In this document: positions 7,787 through 17,057 of the stretch, piece by piece | Layout: every line of letters starts with the position of its first letter | Numbering within the stretch: the stretch's first letter is position 1 | DNA from: Clostridium sp. CAG:632 | Lineage (GTDB): Bacteria > Bacillota > Clostridia > Lachnospirales > Lachnospiraceae | NCBI GenBank assembly: GCA_000431515.1 | Contig: HF991369.1 | Location: forward strand, 76,473-94,469 | Direction: 5' to 3' | Length of the DNA stretch: 17,997 nucleotides | Translations under genes and position numbers: made by a program | Notes under the pieces: generated by a model | Database searches by the model: none | Told to the model about the DNA's origin: nothing | Seen by the model: the letters and a program-made list of their open reading frames with translations, nothing else

Positions 7787-7842
7787 AAGTCTCCTCCTCA
7801 GTAATAATATAAACAAATATTGTGATTTTCATACGGTTGACT

Positions 7843-9270
7843 TCAATGATTCGGCGGAAATGAAAGCCGATGCACAAAAAACTCTTGAAAATTCTTATTC
7901 AGTGATAAATCCATCACCTTGCTGTTTTTCATATTTTCCGGCAATTTAAGCATCCGTTCCGGTTCTGTTAATGCAAGTACTGCACCTTTTAATGAAGTAT
8001 TTCCGGCAATCTTCAGTTTTCCCCGGAATTCTTCCGGTAACAGTCCCAGACAGTACGCAGACTCCGGATTCAGATAAAAGCCAAAACCTCCCGCCAGATA
8101 TACCTGTGAAATCTCCTGCAGTGGTAACCGCAGTTCATAAGCGGCCAGCTCTATGCCTGTCCGGATCGCAGCCTTTGCCAGCTGGAGCTGTCGAACCGTA
8201 TCCTGTGTGATAACAATATCATCCTTTAGAATACCATGTTCAAAAGCATCTCCCTGAAGCAGTCCTGATTCATCGACGACCCCATGGTGATAAGCCTCTG
8301 CCAACTCATCCAGCAGGGTTGTTCCATAAACAGTCCCCTGCGACACACTGTTTGCAAATGCCGGTCCGCAGGACGTTGATGTACAGACACCTGTTTCCCG
8401 GTTCAAAAGCCATAGTTCACCATTGGTTCCAAGGTCAATCAGCAGCTCATAAGCCTCTGAGCGTCCCATTTCAAGAAATTGGACACCTGACACGATGTCT
8501 CCGCCGACAAATGCGGATTTCCCGGGAAGAATACAGATATCTTTCTCCTGCCATTCCAGCCGGATACCATCCAGCTGTAACGGTGTAAACGGATATGCTG
8601 CCATACCGCTGACATCCAGCTTTAACAGCAGTTGGATCATTGTTGTATTTCCGCTGATTGACACTCTGCAGATCTGCTGTTCCGGTATGCCGTCCGCAAG
8701 ATAGCACCGGTATAGCAGTTGCAGATCCTCCCGGATACTCCGGCTCAGAATTTCAAGACCGCTTCCCGTACCATGCTGCTCCGTCGCATATTGGATTCTG
8801 GATATGACATCCGCTCCATAGCCTGCCTGTCGGTTCATACATCCGTGCTGTAATATGATTCTGCCGGATGTAAGTTCCATCAGCGCAGATGCGATCGTAG
8901 TCGTTCCGATATCAATTGCAAGTCCATATTGAAAGGATGCAAGTTCATCCAAATGCTCCGATAGCCAGTTTTCCTCCTGAGAATCATCTGTCTTCATATC
9001 GGAAAGCAGAATTCCCTGCTCTGATACCGGCTGGTCCATCACAATATGAAGATCCCGATCGCCTATGATATATCTGCATGCCAGACATTCCATTCCTTCT
9101 TCCAGAATCTGAACCATACATCCACGACAGACACCGGCCCCGCGACAAACCGCTCCCGGCTGTGCTATCTGATGACGTCCCAATGCCTGATAAAGACTTT
9201 CGCCCTTAATTCCGGTAATTCGGGTTTTAAATACACCTGTATGAAATTGATCAATATATATGTTTGCCAT
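7843..9270 (-). CDS. 2Fe-2S ferredoxin / ASKHA-domain protein (DUF4445, RACo-like)
   Basis: A 475-residue protein joining an N-terminal 2Fe-2S domain to an actin-like ATPase domain. C42, C48 and C51 (C-x5-C-x2-C) plus C65 in ECLACRY give a full plant-type 2Fe-2S set. The ASKHA domain follows a linker: phosphate-1 loop AIDIGTTTIASAL (118-130), SISGNTTM (204-211), phosphate-2 LLIDLGTNGELWL (277-289), and adenosine-site YLAGGFGFYLNPES (391-404). The closest characterised relative is RACo, which uses ATP to reactivate corrinoid iron-sulfur protein. No corrinoid protein or methyltransferase is in this window, so the client is unknown. RACo proteins are longer (about 630), and CGPAFANSVSQG (301-312) seems to differ from the usual CGPAFEGA-type block. 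I chose the ATG at 9270, one base after the ilvA TAA, because it begins directly with the ferredoxin strand; the GTG at 9315 would add an Arg-rich 15 residues. The weak ribosome site suggests coupling to ilvA. Confidence 0.85.
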   Translation of the reverse strand: MANIYIDQFHTGVFKTRITGIKGESLYQALGRHQIAQPGAVCRGAGVCRGCMVQILEEGMECLACRYIIGDRDLHIVMDQPVSEQGILLSDMKTDDSQEENWLSEHLDELASFQYGLAIDIGTTTIASALMELTSGRIILQHGCMNRQAGYGADVISRIQYATEQHGTGSGLEILSRSIREDLQLLYRCYLADGIPEQQICRVSISGNTTMIQLLLKLDVSGMAAYPFTPLQLDGIRLEWQEKDICILPGKSAFVGGDIVSGVQFLEMGRSEAYELLIDLGTNGELWLLNRETGVCTSTSCGPAFANSVSQGTVYGTTLLDELAEAYHHGVVDESGLLQGDAFEHGILKDDIVITQDTVRQLQLAKAAIRTGIELAAYELRLPLQEISQVYLAGGFGFYLNPESAYCLGLLPEEFRGKLKIAGNTSLKGAVLALTEPERMLKLPENMKNSKVMDLSLNKNFQEFFVHRLSFPPNH

Positions 9271-9271
9271 T

Positions 9272-10501
9272 TTAGAAAATGCTCTTCGGTGTCTTCTCGA
9301 TCGGTCGATAGCCACGCTCTGCCAGTTCCTTCATAATCGCATCCTTGTGCTCCGGTCCGAATGCCTCCATGGTGATCACAAGTTCTACCGCACTGTTCCG
9401 GTTCAGACTGACAAACTGATTATGCTCTAACCGGATAATATTTCCCTGTGCCTTTGCAATTACGGATGATACATTCATTAATTCTCCCGGCTTATCCGGC
9501 AGCAGAACCGATACCGTAAAGATCCGGTTTCTTGCGATCAGACCATGCTGTACAACCGAAGCCAGCGTGATAACATCCATATTACCGCCACTGATAATGC
9601 TGACCACCTTCTTGTCCTTCACACCCAAATGCTTCAGGGCTGCTACTGATAACAGACCGGAATTTTCTGCCAGCATTTTATGATTTTCAATCATGTCTAA
9701 GAACGTAACGATCAGTTCAGAATCTTCAATTGTGATCACATCATCCAGATTCTTCTGCAGATATGGGAAAATCTTGCTTCCCGGTGTCTTAACTGCCGTA
9801 CCGTCGGCAATGGTATCTACCATCGGCAGAGTAGTTACCTTCCCAAGCTTTAAGGATTCCTGAAGACAGTTAGCACCTGCCGGTTCTACACCGATGACCT
9901 TGATATTCGGGTTTAACATCTTGGCAAAGGTCGATACACCGGTTGCCAGTCCGCCGCCACCTACCGGAACCAGAATATAATCAACTGTTGGAAGCTCTTT
10001 GATTATTTCCATAGCAATCGATCCCTGTCCGGTTGCTACATCCAGATCATCAAACGGATGAATGAATGTATAGCCACGATCTTCTGCCAGTTCCAGTGCA
10101 TATGCACAGGACTCATCATAAACATCTCCGTATAAAATCACATCCGCTCCATAGGATTTGGTACGATTTACTTTAATTAACGGAGTGGTTGTCGGCATTA
10201 CGATTGTTGCTTTCACACCATATGCCTTTGCCGCATATGCTACTCCCTGTGCATGATTTCCGGCGGATGCCGTGATCAGTCCCTTAGCACGTTCAGCTTC
10301 TGACATGGTACTGATCTTATAATAAGCACCACGAATCTTATAAGCACCGGTCAGCTGCATGTTTTCCGGTTTCAGATATACTCTGTTTCCGGTCTGATCA
10401 CTAAAATACTCACTGTATACCAGATTTGTAGGAAGCACCACCTTCTGCACGATATTATATGCTTCTTCAAATTTTTCCAGGCACAATTCCTTTACTGCCA
10501 T
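9272..10501 (-). CDS. ilvA: Threonine ammonia-lyase with C-terminal ACT domain
   Basis: A PLP enzyme that deaminates threonine (and serine) to 2-oxobutyrate and ammonia. It is 409 residues long, the normal size for the single-ACT type (TIGR01127-like), which is intermediate between TdcB and full biosynthetic IlvA. The PLP lysine is K55 in TGAYKIRGAY. SAGNHAQG (79-86), the phosphate loop GGGGLATG (181-188) and SGGN (304-307) are all present. An ACT domain spans about 328-403 (TVSVLLPDKPGELMNV...), so it is probably ligand-controlled, though isoleucine versus valine or another effector cannot be told. The ATG overlaps the end of ftsY by 10 bases (ATGGCAGTAA), with AGGAGG inside ftsY 10 bases upstream, so translation is coupled. 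No other isoleucine genes are nearby. A catabolic or mixed role (2-oxobutyrate to propionate) is as likely as biosynthesis. Confidence 0.92.
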   Translation of the reverse strand: MAVKELCLEKFEEAYNIVQKVVLPTNLVYSEYFSDQTGNRVYLKPENMQLTGAYKIRGAYYKISTMSEAERAKGLITASAGNHAQGVAYAAKAYGVKATIVMPTTTPLIKVNRTKSYGADVILYGDVYDESCAYALELAEDRGYTFIHPFDDLDVATGQGSIAMEIIKELPTVDYILVPVGGGGLATGVSTFAKMLNPNIKVIGVEPAGANCLQESLKLGKVTTLPMVDTIADGTAVKTPGSKIFPYLQKNLDDVITIEDSELIVTFLDMIENHKMLAENSGLLSVAALKHLGVKDKKVVSIISGGNMDVITLASVVQHGLIARNRIFTVSVLLPDKPGELMNVSSVIAKAQGNIIRLEHNQFVSLNRNSAVELVITMEAFGPEHKDAIMKELAERGYRPIEKTPKSIF

Positions 10502-11622
10502 GTTTCGTTATCCTCCTCGATTAACATTTCTACCTCTGAACGGACATCAAAATCCGCAAACAACGCTTCTACATAGTGGCTTGGATCAAATCTCTGCAGA
10601 TCATCAATCTTTTCTCCCACACCGATATATTTAACCGGAACATCCAGCTCCGCCTGAATCGCAATAGCGATGCCTCCCTTTGCCGTTCCATCCAGCTTTG
10701 TCAGGATAATACCGTTCAGATCCGTCACTTCACTGAACTGTCTTGCCTGCTCCAATGCATTCTGTCCGGTCGAGCCGTCCAGTACGATCAGTGTCTCACA
10801 ATGTGCCTCCGGATATTCCTTTTCGATAATTCTGCGCATCTTGGCAAGCTCATCCATCAAATTCTTCTTATTATGCAGGCGTCCTGCCGTATCACACAAC
10901 AGGATATCCGTTCCTCTGGCCTTTGCCGCCTGAACAGCATCATATACCACAGCTGCAGGATCTGAGCCCTCCTGATGTGCAATAATATCCACACCGGCCC
11001 GGTCAGCCCAGGTTTTTAACTGGTCAATGGCTGCAGCCCGGAATGTATCTCCGGCCGCCATCAGAACCTTTTTTCCACGCTTTTTATACTGTGCTGCCAG
11101 CTTTCCGATGGAAGTCGTTTTACCGACACCATTTACACCAATGATCAGCATGACCGTTTTCCGGTCTTCAAAATCATAAGCAGAATCATCTACCATCATC
11201 TGATCTCTGATAATATTATTTAATAATTCCCGGCAAGGCTCTACCTCCCGGATCTTATATTCCTTTACCCTTGCCTTCAGATCAGCAATGATCTTATCCG
11301 TTGTCTCCAGCCCAAGGTCTGCCATGATCAGCACTTCCTCCAGCTCATCATAGAAATCATCATCCAGCTCGGTGTGTCCGTGGAATATTCGGTTTAATCC
11401 TTCTGCAAGCTGATCTCTGGTCTTTGTCATTCCATTGACCAGACGCTTGAAGAAACCGCCTTCCTCTGCATGCTTCGCCTTTTTCTCATCCTTTTCCGCT
11501 TTCGCATCCTGTTCGTTCTTCCCGTCCACAGAAACTTCCGCATTGTCCGGGGTCAGAACTGCGTTCTCCTCCAGTTCTTCTTTGGACTCTTTTTTATTCT
11601 TCTTCCAATCAAACAATCCCAT
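10492..11622 (-). CDS. ftsY: Signal recognition particle receptor FtsY
   Basis: The SRP receptor GTPase that docks ribosome-SRP complexes at the membrane for co-translational insertion. It has 376 residues. A charged N-terminal segment (1-55, Lys/Glu/Asp-rich) is the membrane-associating region, and FFKRLVNGMTKTRDQL (57-72) begins the N domain. The NG GTPase motifs are G1 GVNGVGKTT (162-170), DTFRAAA (192-198), DTAGR (244-248), TKLDG (308-312) and GVGEKIDDLQRFD (335-347). GGAGG lies 7 bases before the ATG. It follows smc by 21 bases, the usual rnc-smc-ftsY order in Firmicutes, and its last codons overlap the ilvA start. Identity is certain. Confidence 0.98.
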   Translation of the reverse strand: MGLFDWKKNKKESKEELEENAVLTPDNAEVSVDGKNEQDAKAEKDEKKAKHAEEGGFFKRLVNGMTKTRDQLAEGLNRIFHGHTELDDDFYDELEEVLIMADLGLETTDKIIADLKARVKEYKIREVEPCRELLNNIIRDQMMVDDSAYDFEDRKTVMLIIGVNGVGKTTSIGKLAAQYKKRGKKVLMAAGDTFRAAAIDQLKTWADRAGVDIIAHQEGSDPAAVVYDAVQAAKARGTDILLCDTAGRLHNKKNLMDELAKMRRIIEKEYPEAHCETLIVLDGSTGQNALEQARQFSEVTDLNGIILTKLDGTAKGGIAIAIQAELDVPVKYIGVGEKIDDLQRFDPSHYVEALFADFDVRSEVEMLIEEDNETWQ

Positions 11623-11643
11623 AGTGTCGCCTCCATTTTCAGA

Positions 11644-14600
11644 CTATTTATCCAGCTCATTCTCAATCAGGTTGACAGAAACCAGCGTCGATACGCCCTT
11701 CTCCTGCATGGTAATACCGTAAAGGACATCCGCTGCTTCCATGGTCCCCTTTCGATGCGTAATTACAATGAACTGTGTATCCTTCGTCAGCTTATGTAAA
11801 TAATGTGCAAACCGGTTTACATTCGAATCATCCAGTGCCGCCTCAATCTCATCCAGCAGACAGAACGGTGACGGCTTCAGGTTCTGAATTGCAAACAGTA
11901 ACGCGATTGCGGTCAGTGATTTTTCACCACCGGATAACTGCATCATGTTCTGCAGCTTCTTTCCCGGTGGCTGCGCAATGATCTTAATTCCCGTCTCCAG
12001 AATATCCGTGTCATCTACCAGTTCCAGATTCGCCTTTCCTCCGCCAAACAGCTCCTTAAATACCTTATCGAACATAACCTGAATCTCTGCAAATTTCTCG
12101 CTGAACTGATCCCGCATTGCCGTATCCAGCTCCGCAATGATCCGTTTCAAATTCTCCTCTGCCTTTACAATATCATCATGCTGGGTCTTTAAGAACTCAT
12201 ACCGTTCGGATACATTCTTGTAATCTTCAATCGCATTTACATTTACGTCACCCAGAGACTTGATCTTGCCCTTGACCGCTGCCAGTTCCTTCTTAAGCTG
12301 TGCAAGATCCGTAAACTCCGGATTTCTAAGCTCCATTGCCCGGTTATAGGTCAGCTCATATTCTTCCCACATGTAATTGTTCAGAGCATCTGACTGCTCG
12401 GTAATCTTTTCCAGTTGCGTGTTCAGACGATAACCTTCCTTATCCAGTCCGGATAACTCTTCCCGCAAAGCTTCCCGCTGATTGAAAAACTCCTTATGGG
12501 AGCTTGTGCGTTCTTCCTTTAATGCTATATCCGCATTCAGGCTTTCTTCCATGGTCTGTATCTGAGCCTTCCGCCGGTTCATCTCCTTCCGGATTCCATT
12601 GATCTGCTCATTGATCTCCATGATTTCTTCTGCAGCACCATGCGTTCTGCGGTTGTATTCCTCCAGCTCCGCTTTTAACTTGTCATTCTCCACCCGGATT
12701 CGGTGGATATTCTCAATATAGAAATCGTCCTGCTGCTTTATCGTATTAAACTCCAGCAGGAGCTCGGAAACCTTTGCATTCGCAGTTTCAAGCAGACTTT
12801 TCTGTTCCTGAATGTCTTCCTCGTATTTGGCAATCCGTGCTTCACAATCCTGCCTGGCCTGCTCCTGGAACTTATTTCCTTCAAATAACTGATCCTTGTT
12901 CCGGTTGATTTCTTCCACCTGTGCATCCAGCTCTTTGCTTTCGTTCTGCAACGAAGCAAAAATACTGGCATGCTCTGACAATCTGGCATTAACCTGTTCC
13001 AGATTCAGATGGTTCGTATTCTTTGCCAGATACAGTTCCTGAAGCTTGTTAGAAAGTGTCTCCTTCTCTTCCTTTAACTCATCCCGGATAGAACGCAGCT
13101 CCTGTTCCAGCTTTTCCTCTTCCCGGATCTGCCGACTATAGGTTTCTACGGTCTGATTCAGCTCATCCAATTCCCGCTTCCGTCCCAGCAGATTGCTTGA
13201 ATTCTTATAAGCACCTCCGGTCATTGCACCACCCGGTGTCAGTAATTCGCCATCCAGTGTTACGATCCGGATCGAATATTTGTATTTTCTTGCAATTGCA
13301 AGTGCATGATCAATATGATCCACTACCAGGATTCTGCCGAGCAGGTGTCCGGCAACTGCCTGATATTTCTCTGATATTTCTACCAGCTCACTGGCAATCC
13401 CGATTGCTCCCGGTTCTCTCAGTGCCTCCTGCTTTCCGAATCCACTGCTGCTACTGATACTGGTCAGCGGCAGGAAGGTGGCACGACCGAATTTATTCTG
13501 CTTCAGATACTGGATCAGACGCTTTGCTGTCAGCTCGTCTTTCGTTACAATATTCTGAATACTGCCACCCAGTGCAGTCTCAATCGCTATCTCATATTTT
13601 TTCGGTACTGAGATAATATCCGCAACGACACCGATAATTCCGGGATCCCGTTCCTTCTGTTCCATGACACGGCGGATACTGTTACCGTAGCCGTCATACC
13701 GCTCTGTAATATTCCGCAGGGATTCCGCCTTTGCCTTCGCAGACGTATATGCATTCCGCAGAGTCGATAATTTCTCCCGGTTTTCTCTTGTACCGGCTGT
13801 ATTTTCATCCAGACGGTGATCACAGATCGTTAATGCCTCCTGTCGCTTCGCAACCTCTTCATCCAGAGTCTGAAGCTCCTCCTGCAATGTCTTATACTGC
13901 TCCTGATCTGCCATTTCATCACTCTTAAACTGGACATACCGCTGATTGATCTGTGTCTTCCGATAACCAATATTCTCAAGCAATGTGTCATAGCGGGCAA
14001 CCTTTCCCTTCATGCTGGAATTCTCATTCATCAGGTCAATGATGTCCGCCTTGTTTTTCTCGATATTTTCTTCCAGTCTGGTAATCTCATCCTGGATTTC
14101 CTGTGCTCTTGCCTTTGCTTCCTCGACCACATCATCTGCCGTATCCAGTCGTTCATCCAGTACAGCTTTCTTCGCCTGATATGCCCGTTGTTCCTCTGTC
14201 TGCTTTAAGAGGGCATCCTGAACCCGTCGGATCTGTTCCCCGACATGCTCATCTGTCAATCGAACACTGTCAATCTTCTGATTCAATACCCGGACTTCTC
14301 CTTCTGCTCGTTCCACAGCCAGTTTTAATTCCGTAATCTGTGTTTTACCAATATCAATCTTCTGATTGTACTGCTCAAGCTCTGTCTCCAGTCGGTCATA
14401 CTCTGCCCGGATAGACTCATATTGCTGATTTAATTCTGCCGTCCGGCTCGTTACAATTGCCAGCTTGTCCCGGCCCTCTTTCATTGCTGTCTGAATCCGG
14501 TCACTGTCAAGCAGGAATACGTTAACATCCAGCTTCTTCATTTCTTCTTTATACAGCAGATACCTTTTCGCCGTCTCTGCCTGTTTTTCCAACGGTCCTA

Positions 14601-15204
14601 CCTGCTTCTCCAGTTCAGACAAAATATCATTTACACGATATAAATTCTGCCGTTCGGACTCCAGTGCCTTCTCGGTCGCAGCCTTGTTCTTCTTATATTT
14701 CACAATTCCGGCTGCCTCATCAAACAACTCCCGCCGATCCTCCGGTTTTCCGCTCAGAATCTTCTCGACCTGACCCTGTCCGATGATTGAATATCCTTCC
14801 TTACCGATACCGGTATCAAAAAACATATTATTGATATCCTTTAACCGGCATGGTGTACCGTTGATCAGATACTCACTCTCTCCGGAACGATATACCCGTC
14901 TGGCAACAGTCACCTCTTCGTAATCGATTGGCAGCACATGGTCGCTGTTATCCAATGTGATTGCCACATAAGCCGAGCCGTGTGGCTTCCGCATCTCTGT
15001 ACCGGCGAAAATAACATCCTCCATTTTCGCACCACGCAACTGCTTGGCACTCTGTTCTCCTAATACCCAGCGCACTGCATCCGCTACATTACTCTTACCA
15101 CTTCCGTTTGGTCCTACAATTCCTGTAATTCCGTTCTCAAACTTAAATAATATTTTATTTGCAAAAGATTTGAAGCCGTATACTTCAATACTCTTCAAGT
15201 ACAT
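11644..15204 (-). CDS. smc: Chromosome segregation protein SMC
   Basis: The bacterial condensin ATPase, which loads with ScpA/ScpB and extrudes DNA loops to organise and separate chromosomes. At 1186 residues it is full length. N-terminal ATPase head: MYLKSIEVYGFKSFANK (1-17) and Walker A GPNGSGKSN (31-39). A first coiled-coil arm (about 165-500) leads to the hinge (about 505-680), which has PGIIGVVADI at its start and the glycine-rich LLTPGGAMTGGA near its end; the return arm runs to about 1020. C-terminal head: signature LSGGE (1090-1094) and Walker B CLLDEIEAALDD (1115-1126) with catalytic E1119. No frameshift or missing motif is seen. It starts 17 bases after rnc ends. The ribosome site is weak (TAGG 8 bases upstream), consistent with modest expression or coupling to rnc. 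scpA and scpB are not in the window. Confidence 0.98.
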   Translation of the reverse strand: MYLKSIEVYGFKSFANKILFKFENGITGIVGPNGSGKSNVADAVRWVLGEQSAKQLRGAKMEDVIFAGTEMRKPHGSAYVAITLDNSDHVLPIDYEEVTVARRVYRSGESEYLINGTPCRLKDINNMFFDTGIGKEGYSIIGQGQVEKILSGKPEDRRELFDEAAGIVKYKKNKAATEKALESERQNLYRVNDILSELEKQVGPLEKQAETAKRYLLYKEEMKKLDVNVFLLDSDRIQTAMKEGRDKLAIVTSRTAELNQQYESIRAEYDRLETELEQYNQKIDIGKTQITELKLAVERAEGEVRVLNQKIDSVRLTDEHVGEQIRRVQDALLKQTEEQRAYQAKKAVLDERLDTADDVVEEAKARAQEIQDEITRLEENIEKNKADIIDLMNENSSMKGKVARYDTLLENIGYRKTQINQRYVQFKSDEMADQEQYKTLQEELQTLDEEVAKRQEALTICDHRLDENTAGTRENREKLSTLRNAYTSAKAKAESLRNITERYDGYGNSIRRVMEQKERDPGIIGVVADIISVPKKYEIAIETALGGSIQNIVTKDELTAKRLIQYLKQNKFGRATFLPLTSISSSSGFGKQEALREPGAIGIASELVEISEKYQAVAGHLLGRILVVDHIDHALAIARKYKYSIRIVTLDGELLTPGGAMTGGAYKNSSNLLGRKRELDELNQTVETYSRQIREEEKLEQELRSIRDELKEEKETLSNKLQELYLAKNTNHLNLEQVNARLSEHASIFASLQNESKELDAQVEEINRNKDQLFEGNKFQEQARQDCEARIAKYEEDIQEQKSLLETANAKVSELLLEFNTIKQQDDFYIENIHRIRVENDKLKAELEEYNRRTHGAAEEIMEINEQINGIRKEMNRRKAQIQTMEESLNADIALKEERTSSHKEFFNQREALREELSGLDKEGYRLNTQLEKITEQSDALNNYMWEEYELTYNRAMELRNPEFTDLAQLKKELAAVKGKIKSLGDVNVNAIEDYKNVSERYEFLKTQHDDIVKAEENLKRIIAELDTAMRDQFSEKFAEIQVMFDKVFKELFGGGKANLELVDDTDILETGIKIIAQPPGKKLQNMMQLSGGEKSLTAIALLFAIQNLKPSPFCLLDEIEAALDDSNVNRFAHYLHKLTKDTQFIVITHRKGTMEAADVLYGITMQEKGVSTLVSVNLIENELDK

Positions 15205-15221
15205 ATCGAAACCTACCCATT

Positions 15222-15944
15222 CTATTTATCACCATTGAGCTGCATAGCAGCCTCCGGATATTGTGCATGCAGCTTCAGAAGCGCTGCATATGCGGCTTTT
15301 TGTTCTGCAGACTTACGACTCTGCGCATCCCCCTGTCCATAGCTCTGAGTTCCGATCCGGACCTCCACAAAGAAATGCTTATTATGATCGGGCCCCCGCT
15401 CATCCAGTAATTCATAATCGATATCTCCCAACTCAAGATGCTGCACAATCTCCTGTAATCTGGTCTTGGCATCATAAAACATCCGCTTATTCTCCATATC
15501 AGACAACAGAAAACTCTCCACATACCGGGTGGCCGGTTCCAGCCCGCCATCCAGATAAATGGCACCGAGGACCGACTCAAACAGATCACACAGGAGCGAA
15601 TCACGTTGTGCTCCGCCGGTCTGCCGTTCTCCCTTGCTCAAATATACATAATCCGGATAATGAAGCTCCCTCGCACATTGCGCCAGACAATATTCACAGA
15701 CCAGGGATGCCCGAAGCTTAGACAATTCCCCTTCATGCTTGTCCGGATATCTGAGGATCAAGGCGTGACTGGTGATCATCTCCAGCACCGCATCTCCCAG
15801 AAACTCCAGTCTCTCATAATCACAAATCCGGTTGATTCTACATTCGTTTGCATAAGAGCTGTGTGTAAACGCCTGCTTTAAAAGTTCCGGTTTCTTAAAA
15901 TGATATCCGATGATATCCATTAATTTATTCAATTCTGCCGGCAT
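15222..15944 (-). CDS. rnc: Ribonuclease III
   Basis: A double-strand RNA endonuclease that processes rRNA precursors and structured mRNAs and acts as a dimer. It has 240 residues. The catalytic domain (about 1-150) contains the signature ERLEFLGDAVLE (44-55) with acidic residues E44, E47 and D51, and the second metal-binding set in CDLFESVLGAIYLDGG (D120, E123). A double-stranded-RNA-binding domain covers about 157-227 and ends with the typical KSAEQKAAYAALLKL. GGAG with a GATGAAGG extension lies before the ATG. plsX ends 16 bases upstream, so acpP, often found here in relatives, is absent. Identity is certain. Confidence 0.98.
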   Translation of the reverse strand: MPAELNKLMDIIGYHFKKPELLKQAFTHSSYANECRINRICDYERLEFLGDAVLEMITSHALILRYPDKHEGELSKLRASLVCEYCLAQCARELHYPDYVYLSKGERQTGGAQRDSLLCDLFESVLGAIYLDGGLEPATRYVESFLLSDMENKRMFYDAKTRLQEIVQHLELGDIDYELLDERGPDHNKHFFVEVRIGTQSYGQGDAQSRKSAEQKAAYAALLKLHAQYPEAAMQLNGDK

Positions 15945-15960
15945 TGCGCACCTTCATCTC

Positions 15961-16977
15961 CTACTCTTCTGATCCTGTCGTTATGTTCTCGGCAATCAGT
16001 TCCTTAATATGCTGTTTACTGAAATCCATACACTGTGTAACGGCATTTTTTACTTCACTGGCCTTTGAGCTTCCGTGAACCTTTGCAACCAGTCCGTTAA
16101 TTCCAAGCAGTGGTGCTCCGCCGTAATTGGATGAATCAAATTCCTTAACCGCTTCCTTGATCTTAGGCTTTACCATGGCAGCACCGATCGTACTGATCGG
16201 AGAAGATGTCATGGCTCCCTTAATCTGTTTCATTAAGAAGGCGGCTGTTCCTTCATATAACTTCAAAATAACATTTCCGACAAAGGCATCACAGACAATA
16301 ACATCTGCCGCACCGGCCGGAATGTCTCTTGCCTCAACACTTCCGATAAAGTTGATATTCGGGCAGGCCTTTAATAATGGGAATGTCTCCTTTACCAGTG
16401 CATTACCCTTCTCTTCCTCTGCGCCTACATTTACGATTGCCACCCGTGGATTCTCAATTCCAACGATATGTTTCATATAAATAGAACCCATCTGTGCAAA
16501 CTGTACCAGATCTGTCGGTCTTGAATCCATATTGGCACCGCAATCGATCAGAATCGATACACCGCCTTCTCTCGGAATCAACGGTGCCAGTGGTGACCGA
16601 CGGATTCCTTTTAATCTTCCGACGATCATACGTCCGCCAACTAAAACAGCTCCTGTACTTCCGGCAGAAATCAGACCTTCCGCCTTGCCTTCCTTAACCA
16701 GATTCAGTCCTACGATCAGAGACGAATCCTTCTTTTTCCGTACTGCCTCTACCGGATGATCATGGCAGGTAATAACATCCGGCGCATCTACAACCTCAAT
16801 CTGGTCCTTATTATATTCATATTTGGCCAGTTCTGCCTCAATCTCCTGCTTTGGACCTACTACATAAAGAAATACATCCTCATGCTCCTTTGTTGCAAGC
16901 ACTGCACCTTCTACTAAAGCCCATGGCGAATTATCACCACCCATGGCATCAATTACGATTTTAATTCTATCTTCCAT
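15961..16977 (-). CDS. plsX: Phosphate acyltransferase PlsX
   Basis: A peripheral-membrane enzyme that converts acyl-ACP and phosphate to acyl-phosphate, the acyl donor for PlsY in phospholipid synthesis. It has 338 residues, normal length. KIVIDAMGGDNSP (6-18) is the family N-terminal signature, and further conserved blocks include GLISAGSTGAVLVGG, ILIDCGANMDSRP, GNVILKLYEGTAAF and NYGGAPLLGINGLVAKVHGSS. AAGGAGG lies about 6 bases before the ATG. It is the first gene after a strong promoter (17018-17046) and downstream of the rpmF terminator, so it heads its own transcript with rnc, smc and ftsY. The next genes are not fatty-acid genes (fabD, fabG, acpP), which must lie elsewhere. Confidence 0.98.
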   Translation of the reverse strand: MEDRIKIVIDAMGGDNSPWALVEGAVLATKEHEDVFLYVVGPKQEIEAELAKYEYNKDQIEVVDAPDVITCHDHPVEAVRKKKDSSLIVGLNLVKEGKAEGLISAGSTGAVLVGGRMIVGRLKGIRRSPLAPLIPREGGVSILIDCGANMDSRPTDLVQFAQMGSIYMKHIVGIENPRVAIVNVGAEEEKGNALVKETFPLLKACPNINFIGSVEARDIPAGAADVIVCDAFVGNVILKLYEGTAAFLMKQIKGAMTSSPISTIGAAMVKPKIKEAVKEFDSSNYGGAPLLGINGLVAKVHGSSKASEVKNAVTQCMDFSKQHIKELIAENITTGSEE

Positions 16978-17017
16978 TTATATCCTCCTTTTTCAGTACA
17001 GAAAAACCCATTTATAT

Positions 17018-17046
17018 ATAATACTAAATTATCCAGATGTTGTAAA
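17018..17046 (-). promoter_or_regulatory. Sigma-A promoter of the plsX-rnc-smc-ftsY run
   Basis: On the minus strand -35 TTTACA (17041-17046) and -10 TATTAT (17018-17023) are each 5 of 6 to consensus with an ideal 17-base spacer. It lies directly after the rpmF terminator. Transcription would start near 17011, giving a leader of about 35 bases before plsX. I see no FapR-like operator in the leader. Confidence 0.75.
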
Positions 17047-17057
17047 GAAAATCAAGC

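Noticed and set aside
7787..7842. Purine riboswitch before the NCS2 permease
   Set aside because: The gap is only 56 bases. It shows no three-way-junction pattern or conserved purine-aptamer core, only a TATATT-rich stretch and the ribosome site.
15263..15721. Plus-strand ORF of 152 codons
   Set aside because: It is antisense to rnc, which has complete catalytic and RNA-binding domains. The product is His/Pro/Ser-rich and typical of a shadow frame.
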